DNA from: Nipponacmea schrenckii | Lineage: Eukaryota > Mollusca > Gastropoda > Lottiidae | DNA: 64,000 nucleotides | Direction of reading: 5' to 3' | NCBI GenBank assembly: GCA_030562195.1 | Contig: CM060200.1 | Coordinates: forward strand, 28,869,023-28,933,022 | In this document: positions 57,601 to 64,000 of the stretch, in pieces | How the letters are laid out: every line of letters begins with the position of its first letter | How positions within the stretch are numbered: the first letter of the stretch is position 1 | Program-made: the position numbers and the translations under genes | Notes under the pieces: model-generated | What the model saw: the letters and a program-made list of their open reading frames with translations, nothing else | Database searches by the model: none | Told to the model about the DNA's origin: nothing

Positions 57601-60600
57601 CTACAATCTCACATGACCAGAAGGAATGTACAATTGTAAAAAATGAATTTCCGATTACTTGTTATAGTTTTTTTTCTGAATTTCAGAGTGATGTTCTTAA
57701 GTATAAAAGGCAGTTTTTTCATAATTTAGATACTGGTAGTATTGTTAGTATTATTCCTTCTTCAACTGGCCAAATACACGTTGTAAGTTATATCTGTTAA
57801 ATTATTTTGAGCCATTTTTTCATGTAAAGGCTTATTAATTCGTTATTTTTTATCTGATGTGCTAGCAGCTAGGGAGTTACATAATAACGGTTATGTTGTA
57901 CTATTTTATCACATATATATTACCTTGCGGCTATTTCCTTGTCAAAATTGACATCAAAATCATGTTTAACAGGTCTAATACATAAATACTTATAACGATA
58001 ACAAAATATCAGAGGAAGATAACATGTAATGTACAACATATTGTAAACAAACTCTACATCTGTTTTCTTTGTCTGAGGTTTGATGTTGTCGATCTATCGG
58101 AGACCAGCAAACATTTATTGAAATGTCATTATCAGATGGTTTAATGCAAAACAATTAATGTGACATAAACAATCCCGTCTCAATTATGCAATCACCAACC
58201 AAAGTCAATTACAATGTATTATCCAGGAAGGTTTTTTATTGCATGGAGTAATAATAGCACCACCAGGAGCTGCAGAAAGACATAAACGTGATTTGCACCG
58301 TTCAAAACATACCATATGGCATGACGATGACAGCGAAAGCCATGTTGATTATTTGGAAGGTAGGTTATAACATCAGATAGCAAATCACTTGGTGGTATGC
58401 AAAATTATCATTATCAGAAACGTTCTACTTGAAATATTTCGGAAATATGCTATTTATATGGATCTACTTGATAAACCTTATTTTGAATTAAAAGCGGATC
58501 GTTGAAAAGTAAACAAACTTTGATTAAATGTTTTGGTGTTAAGACATATTTCTCTATACAGTGTATTTATTTTATTTCAATCCGTAAATCAGTTTTTTGA
58601 AAAAGGTATCATTATCTACAACGATAAATTTGAAACAAAACTTCTATACCAAACATTTGGTCATCACTTACAGAATAAATGAAAATCTGAGTTCTTGTTC
58701 ATGGCAGATCAGATCTCTCTTCATCAACTATCTGAAGCAATCCATTTGCATATGTGAATTATTCGTTTTTATTGACAAATTGGTGTATTCTAATGTTGAA
58801 ATCCATGGTAATCTAATTGTGACCTAGATCAGTGCTTTCATAGGAAGGAATACCAAGCATCAAGAACTTCAAAGTTTTAATTGTTTCGATGTTATATTTT
58901 AGTACCCCTTGAGTTCGCCAATGAAAATTTAATAGAGAAAACGCGAAGACATATTGTGCATAAACGATTTAGTGGTAGAGCTGGTTGGAGAAACAATGCT
59001 CGAAGACATTCAGAAAGGGACAGCGATCGAAGTAATCATCATGAAAATGAAGACACAGATGATAAGGAAGAAAGAGAGGATAAACAAACCGATGAACACC
59101 TAGATTATTTAGAAGGTAGATCTATCTGAACAATAAAGCTAATTTTCTTACTCGAAATATGTGTTTAGTTGGTTATGATTTAATACTAACAAGATGAGGT
59201 ATTGCTGCTCTAATTATATTCTAAGTACATAGTTCGCTATAGTTGCATCAAAATCCACTCACTTAAGTCACGCCCTAATGGCCCTTTTCCTACCTACATT
59301 ATACACTATTTCTGAATGTGGTGTATTGAGTCACCCACAGAAAAACATACACAAACAAAACATCTAAACAGTGCTCTTAGGTCATACCAAAATTTATTTG
59401 TATTCTTCAACAAAATGTTATTTCAGTTCCAGCGTATTTCCGTGATACACATTCATTTAGAGCTCAGACAGCCCATCAGATAGTGAAACGTCAGGTTCAA
59501 GACAGACCGTTCGTGATAGAAGTTTTCTTATTGGTAGATTATAAAGTATTTGAATGGTTTAAGAAAGACATTGCTAAACTGGGAACTTATCTTTTACATT
59601 TCTGGCAAGCGGTGAGAACTTTGATTACCTTTTTAACTGATGATAAAATGACGCTGGAAACAACCCTAGTATAAATAAAAATTTGCTTTTCGAATAAATT
59701 TTTAGAATAGTTTCTAATCTATAATAGTTATGTCGGCTATAGCTAAATTTATATTTCACGTATTTCATGACAACCAAGGACATTCAAGTGCGTCGATTTA
59801 CATTGCATATTTTGAACAATTTGAAACCTGCCAATATAAAATCAAAGAAGATTCAGACCAAGAACACGTTTAATCATATGTTATAGTTGTTCTTTGTCTT
59901 CTGTGTGCATGACTGTTTACTACAAAAACAGAATATTCTGTGACGCAAACATCTGCTGGCCGTCAACGAGAAAATGAAATATCTGTTTAGATGAATATAT
60001 AGAAACTTAAAACTCTTTCATTTTTCAGGTCAATTTTAAATTTAGAACAATGAAGGATCCCAATATTTCGGTGAAAGTTAAACAGTACGGTGCTGTACGG
60101 GTAAGAATATTTTTTAGTTGTCTGGATTGACTATTTTATATGTGTATTTCTTCCCTTTACTCACATACCTTTTGATATTCTTCTATAGCTTGTTCCAGAA
60201 ATCTCATGTGGATTTATCAACCTAAAGATACATGTTAACTTGCAACATTTCAGGAAACAACAGGACACAACACAAGTAGATACAACCAAACATAAAAATT
60301 AAGGACTTTTATACACTTGATACAAATAAAGATACTTGTGTCTAGATGTGTCCAGAAAATCTGCACTCAATCTCCAGTATAATTTTATTCTGTCCTGCCC
60401 AAGTTAAGTGATAACAGATAGCTCAAATGATTGGAAGATGATTTCTGATTGGTTAGAACTTCTAATTTCTTGGCTTATGTCGAGGAAATTTTTACCCTTT
60501 ATACAATTCCAATATTTTTGGAAACATTTCCACTTGTTTTGTTTCCCTTTGTTTCCTGAAATGTGGTCAGTATACACAGAGCTTGATAGGTATGCTGCCT

Positions 60601-63600
60601 GTTATGTGGGTTGGTGCCACACGAGAAGAAAATCTGAAGTTGGTCGCTTTCCTGTACAGATGAAATTTAAAAATTCAAGACAAATGAATCTGCTTGGATG
60701 ATGACGCTTCGTCTTTCAGACAAGAAGACATTCGGCGTACAATATTAGTCAGCCATGCGATAACCTTGCCGTGGAAGCGCGGTTGCAAAATCGGCGACAA
60801 AAATTGTGCCTGCACCAAAATACATTTAAAGAAACGTTAATTTTATGGGGACTATCCTGTCCGCACATACCTGTGGAATTTTTGAGTGAAATCAAAATTG
60901 TATTCTCCTTCTAAGACCTATTATACATTTAAAGCTCTATACTTCTTTGCAACAACATATCGGAGTCAGATTTTTCCTTTGTTTGGTATACATGTCTGAT
61001 AATAATGATTTATTATCGCGATATTTCCTTTCGGGTTCCGTTCGCTTTTGAATGGATATGTTTTGAATATCAAATAAGCCCGAGGGAAATTGTTCTATCA
61101 GACTGTTAACCAAGGTTGTCTGCCATTATTTTTTATCCTGACTGATGGGTACTATCAACTTGGTTAGTTCAATCTGACATCTGCGATATATACTTTCTAT
61201 AAACGTAGGCTATGTTGAGAGTCAAGGATGTAGTTGTATAACCATAGGTATTTTTTTTTTGGTAAAATATCCCTAGGCATTTTAGGAGATAAGATGCGTT
61301 ACTCGTTTTCTAAATCTAATGGATATAGATTAAGTGCATGTCACCATTGTCTTTATTTTCAGTCTGCAAAGTTCCAGTCCTTCATAGAGGAGAATCGGAT
61401 GAAAAATGATACGTCACTAATTTCATTAAAAGAAGTGCTTGGGGGTTTTAGAGAATGGATGATAAAATTTGAATCAAATCTTCATTTTTCATCACATGAT
61501 GTTGCTGTTTTGATGACTGGGTGAGAGTGTTTGTTAAAGTAAAAATATATTAGATGTATAAAGGTGTATCTGTTGCCTTTATCGACAAGTTGAAAAGCAT
61601 AAAAATATAGATTTTACAAATAGGCGCTTTCATTTATCCTATTTAATATTTGAACATTGACAGTGTAAAGAATTTGATGAAGGTAGAATTGTTTGATTTC
61701 AATTCTAGCATATTAAATACTCTACAATGAAATATTTTCCCTACATGGATTATAAAGAGACGTTATTTACTTACATAACTTTCAAATCAAGATTGCGCCT
61801 GATTTAATTCTATTCTGCTCCAATAACATTACTATTAATAAGTAAATTGTTTGTTTGAACATAATATATAAGTATAGAATTATCTTTAATTATATTTACC
61901 GATTTATGTAATTAAGGTTTAATTATTATTCTTCAATTGATTTTACTTTAAGCATACGGGCGTTAAAACATTCCTTTTTCATTTTAGAGAGGACCTTTGT
62001 CGAAGAAATACCTCGAGCAATGGGTGTTTCAAATTGACTGCAGGTAATAATAAATACATTGTACACTCACAAATATTAGTACCCACCTGCTATCCCAGTC
62101 ATTAGAGTGCTAAGAATAACCATGTCACATGTATATAATTAATCTCGTCACCAAGACTAAAGTTACTGAATTCCTAGTCAATTATCATAATATTAAAGAA
62201 AAAAATTGAAAATTGGTTAAATGTTATGGCCGTTATGCAGAATATTTATTTTGCTCCATAAAGCAAAGTTCGAATATGGCTTCAAAGGAGGACATGGGCG
62301 GAGGGAGTAGCCTAGTAATACAAATGTTTTCGTGAGTACATGTATTTCAAGCTCATTAATGTTTTGAATTGATCTCAGTATGCTCAGCCCATTGAAATGT
62401 GTCGAATTAATGTTTAATATGCTTATAAAATTTTTAAGTATTGTGTTGTTGAGTTACCTTAAATTAGATCATTTCTAATATATATTGTATTGATTCTAGA
62501 TTCCTATAGTCAGGAAGCTGTCATTCTTATTATTAGGGTCTCGTTATTTATGTATTAACTACTTTTCTGTTCTGGTACATTGTCAATAACAGACGGGTTT
62601 GTTATTAGATTTTCAAAACTATCCGAGTTAATGATTTTTTTTTTTAATATGTAGCATATGTAAGGCAAATTTGATATCAATTTTATGATGAAGTATTGAT
62701 TTGAAACAATCATCGGATTTATTTTTGTACTTTAGTTTTTAATAATAAAGTTACAGACCGTAAAAATCTGGTAAAAAAAATCTTAATACAGCATTCTATG
62801 AAATCAATAATATATTTCCTATACAGAGGTTTACATAAAACATTATATGAAATAATTACATTCAGAATACGTTAACTATTGTAGGGCGTACAATCTAAAC
62901 ATTCTAACATATTTGGTTGAACTTAGAAATGGTCCCTTTGGGATTGATAACCAGCTCTCATTATCTGTTGTTTTGTTTAAGGTATTGGTTATGTTAAAGG
63001 AGCATGCATATCATCTAGAAAATATGCTAAATCTTCTTATGATGTTGCAGTTAGTGAAATTGGTAAAAGTTTTAAAGGGGTGTTAGTCAGTGCACACGAA
63101 GTCGGACATCTGTAAGTTATTGTGATATCGAGTAAATTTGTCCTTAACAAACACATAGTGAATCACCACCCCTTTTACAGCTAAAACACAATTCTTTAAC
63201 TATTAACGATCCTTCGTTAGCAACAGAACCTAAGGCGGTATAAGTATAGGAAATCGATTTTAAAACTATAAAGAGATGTTATATAAATAAGTGCTCGAAG
63301 CTGTATTGATTTCTATATTGTCTTTTTCCAAGGTTTAATGCACTAGTTATTCGATTTGAATTGTCAAGTCATCTTGCAAACAATCAAAAAAAAAAAAAAA
63401 AAAATACCGTTGAAGGTTTGATTTTCCGTACAATAACATTCTCTCGTCGGGATATACGAATGTCGCCATGACTGCACGCGAGAACTTTAATTATTGCCTG
63501 AAAAAAGTAAAAAATGTTTTAACCTGAAATGGCTAGAACAAATTCTTACCAGAAGGTATTACGAAGGGTGGAAATTGAGTTTTATCGGTAAAGCGAATAT

Positions 63601-64000
63601 TTAAAAGATTATATTACTTTAGATAATCTATAAACAGTTTACAGAATCGCTTACGATACCATTTGTGAATCCTGAATTATATCTTTATTATATACATGTA
63701 CTTTTTTCTCATCTTTTGCTATAATCACCACCTCATATTCATCATAATGACATTACTTTATTTTATATAAGAAGTAAGCCATCGTGAAGCTTTCTATTAA
63801 CTAATATGTTTTAATCAAATCGAAAAAAATTATATTACACCTGATAGGTGTAATTATGCTTATTTTCATAAGAAATTCATTTTTTGTAGAATTGGGGCTT
63901 ATCATGATGGAGTAGACGAAGCTGTAGATTGCCCAAAAAATTCGGGTTTTATTATGAGTTATACAAGACATAATGCCTCTATGTTTTCAAGATTTTCGGA
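54583..64000 (+). CDS. ADAM/ADAMTS-like secreted metalloprotease (M12B), partial
   Basis: Exons: 54583-54625, 55915-56114, 57687-57782, 58227-58359, 58903-59115, 59427-59611, 60029-60100, 61363-61520, 61988-62043, 62982-63111, 63890-64000+. Every junction has AG/GT borders and a consistent phase. The prodomain spans the first five exons, with an RHKR furin-type site (exon 4) and IVKR (exon 6) before the mature enzyme (RPFVIEVFLLVDYKVF). The zinc site HEVGHLIGAYHD is split by a phase-2 intron at 63111/63890 and is followed by GFIMSY, the Met-turn. These mark an active adamalysin/reprolysin fold. Disintegrin, TSP1 or other downstream domains would lie off the edge, so ADAM versus ADAMTS-like is unresolved. 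The signal-peptide exon is not identified. Confidence 0.9.
54715..55345. repeat. pyrimidine-rich / purine-rich inverted blocks in intron 1
   Basis: 54715-54870 is C/T-rich with tccatttcgccc-like units. 55255-55345 is G/A-rich with gaaatgggaagtgcaaaatg, its rough inverse. The pair could be the diverged ends of one inserted element. Overlapping frames there are low-complexity. Confidence 0.45.
55915..56114 (+). CDS. metalloprotease exon 2 (prodomain)
   Basis: Acceptor atttcag, donor gtaata. It reads TQLAIVEVRGNLLHHDQLHL ... IHSDSLT, the M12B propeptide start. Confidence 0.85.
56620..56990. repeat. intronic minisatellite of about 20-bp units
   Basis: The unit gaatgatactgatattctgt recurs about 17 times with many changes inside the second intron. 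Two further units occur near 56320-56350. Confidence 0.85.
57300..57650 (-). pseudogene. LINE ORF2 C-terminal fragment in intron 2
   Basis: Minus strand: TIVHSFWSCEIVECFW followed by LVLFGVKE and LLLLAKFFIFKTKLHNSM. This resembles the 'H.FW.C..V..FW' and 'ILLAKYYIYKCK' C-terminal region of non-LTR retrotransposon proteins. The frame 57335-57589 is intact, but the rest of the element is missing. Inserted antisense to the metalloprotease gene. Confidence 0.6.
57687..57782 (+). CDS. metalloprotease exon 3 (prodomain)
   Basis: Acceptor ctgaatttcag, donor gtaagt, 96 bp in phase 0. It reads SDVLKYKRQFFHNLDTGSIV..., corresponding to the 'GSxxS......G..G' part of ADAM propeptides. Confidence 0.85.
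58227..58359 (+). CDS. metalloprotease exon 4 (prodomain, furin-type site)
   Basis: Acceptor ttatccag, donor gtaggt. It reads EGFLLHGVIIAPPGAAERHK and then RDLH, so RHKR is a proprotein convertase site. It ends SHVDYLE, a motif repeated at the end of exon 5. Confidence 0.85.
58903..59115 (+). CDS. metalloprotease exon 5 (charged spacer, candidate cassette exon)
   Basis: 213 bp, phase 1 at both ends, so it can be skipped without a frameshift. It starts VPLEF (as exon 6 starts VPAYF) and ends EHLDYLE (as exon 4 ends HVDYLE). Its middle is very basic then very acidic (RRHSERDSDRS ... DTDDKEEREDK). Confidence 0.8.
59427..59611 (+). CDS. metalloprotease exon 6 (propeptide end, catalytic domain start)
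   Basis: It includes IVKRQVQDRPFVIEVFLLVD, the cleavage region and first strand of the catalytic domain. Donor gtgaga after WQA. Confidence 0.88.
60029..60100 (+). CDS. metalloprotease exon 7 (catalytic domain)
   Basis: 72 bp between tttttcag and gtaaga. It reads VNFKFRTMKDPNISVKVKQY. Confidence 0.82.
60110..61350. other. intron 7, no separate gene supported
   Basis: The 97-codon frame at 60408-60701 has no recognisable domain. catttcaggaaacaa (about 60247) and its near-inverse ttgtttcctgaaatg (about 60547) are a short inverted pair. Confidence 0.4.
61363..61520 (+). CDS. metalloprotease exon 8 (catalytic domain)
   Basis: It reads SAKFQSFIEENRMKND ... DVAVLMTG, matching the 'F..W......D.A.LLTG' region before the active site. 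Donor gtgaga. Confidence 0.88.
61988..62043 (+). CDS. metalloprotease exon 9 (catalytic domain)
   Basis: 56 bp, GEDLCRRNTSSNGCFKLTA; the two cysteines probably form a disulfide. Acceptor attttag, donor gtaata. Confidence 0.8.
62982..63111 (+). CDS. metalloprotease exon 10 (zinc site, first half)
   Basis: It reads GIGYVKGACISSRKYAKSSY ... VLVSAHEVGHL. It supplies the first two zinc histidines and the catalytic glutamate. Donor gtaagt. Confidence 0.9.
63112..63889. other. intron 10
   Basis: A/T-rich with an 18-base A run at 63387. Nothing else is supportable. Confidence 0.6.
63890..64000 (+). CDS. metalloprotease exon 11 (zinc site second half, Met-turn), cut by window end
   Basis: It continues IGAYHDGVDEAVDCPKNSGF then IMSYTRHNASMFSRFS. 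The third zinc histidine and the Met-turn methionine are present. The exon runs off the window. Confidence 0.9.

Noticed and set aside
60408..60701. 97-codon frame within metalloprotease intron 7
   Set aside because: No domain, it does not match the phases of neighbouring exons, and it interrupts a well-supported exon pair.

Overview
This is animal nuclear DNA. It is AT-rich, genes are split by GT..AG introns, and most of the window is mobile DNA. Repeat style, retroelement types and protein flavour point to a marine lophotrochozoan, most likely a mollusc. That is inference; no sequence here fixes the species.

Host genes are few. The clear one is a secreted metalloprotease of the ADAM/ADAMTS-like M12B family on the + strand, from about 54.58 kb to the right edge (54583-64000 and beyond). 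Ten exons with matching phases cover the prodomain, basic cleavage sites and the metalloprotease domain, including the zinc site HEVGH...H and the Met-turn. A second probable gene at 35394-35783 encodes a 129-residue single-pass membrane protein with a KCNE-like layout. A few weaker terminal or first exons are listed with low confidence.

Left part (1-6.2 kb): pieces of a Ty3/gypsy-type retrotransposon in opposite orientations, a poly(A)-tailed dimeric repeat, a LINE 3' fragment, and a degenerate tandem array. At 9.6-10.7 kb lies a decayed DDE integrase-like gene. Immediately after it is an intact two-ORF LINE (minus strand, about 10.78-15.66 kb) inside a perfect 28-bp target-site duplication. 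Its ORF1 and ORF2 are in one frame separated by a single UAG, and it carries a 3' passenger piece copied from an integrase element.

Middle part (17-31 kb): non-autonomous poly(A) elements, a HARBI1-like fragment, a head-to-tail array of the 2.5-kb dimeric repeat (20.6-26.1 kb), a long foldback, a 1.7-kb minisatellite with inverted units, a TTAA-flanked MITE and another degenerate tandem array.

Right-middle (42.85-48.15 kb): a 5.3-kb DNA transposon with terminal inverted repeats of about 337 bp and a 3-bp TTA duplication. Its broken gene carries motifs like FEN/XPG nucleases and a C-terminal CXC cysteine cluster. Both termini carry CRE- and E2F-like sites. Next come a gag-protease remnant (48.3-49.7 kb), a probable solo LTR and a CXC-tail fragment of another element.

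Long stretches at 6.2-9.3, 15.7-17.6, 36-42 and 51-54.5 kb show no gene I can support.
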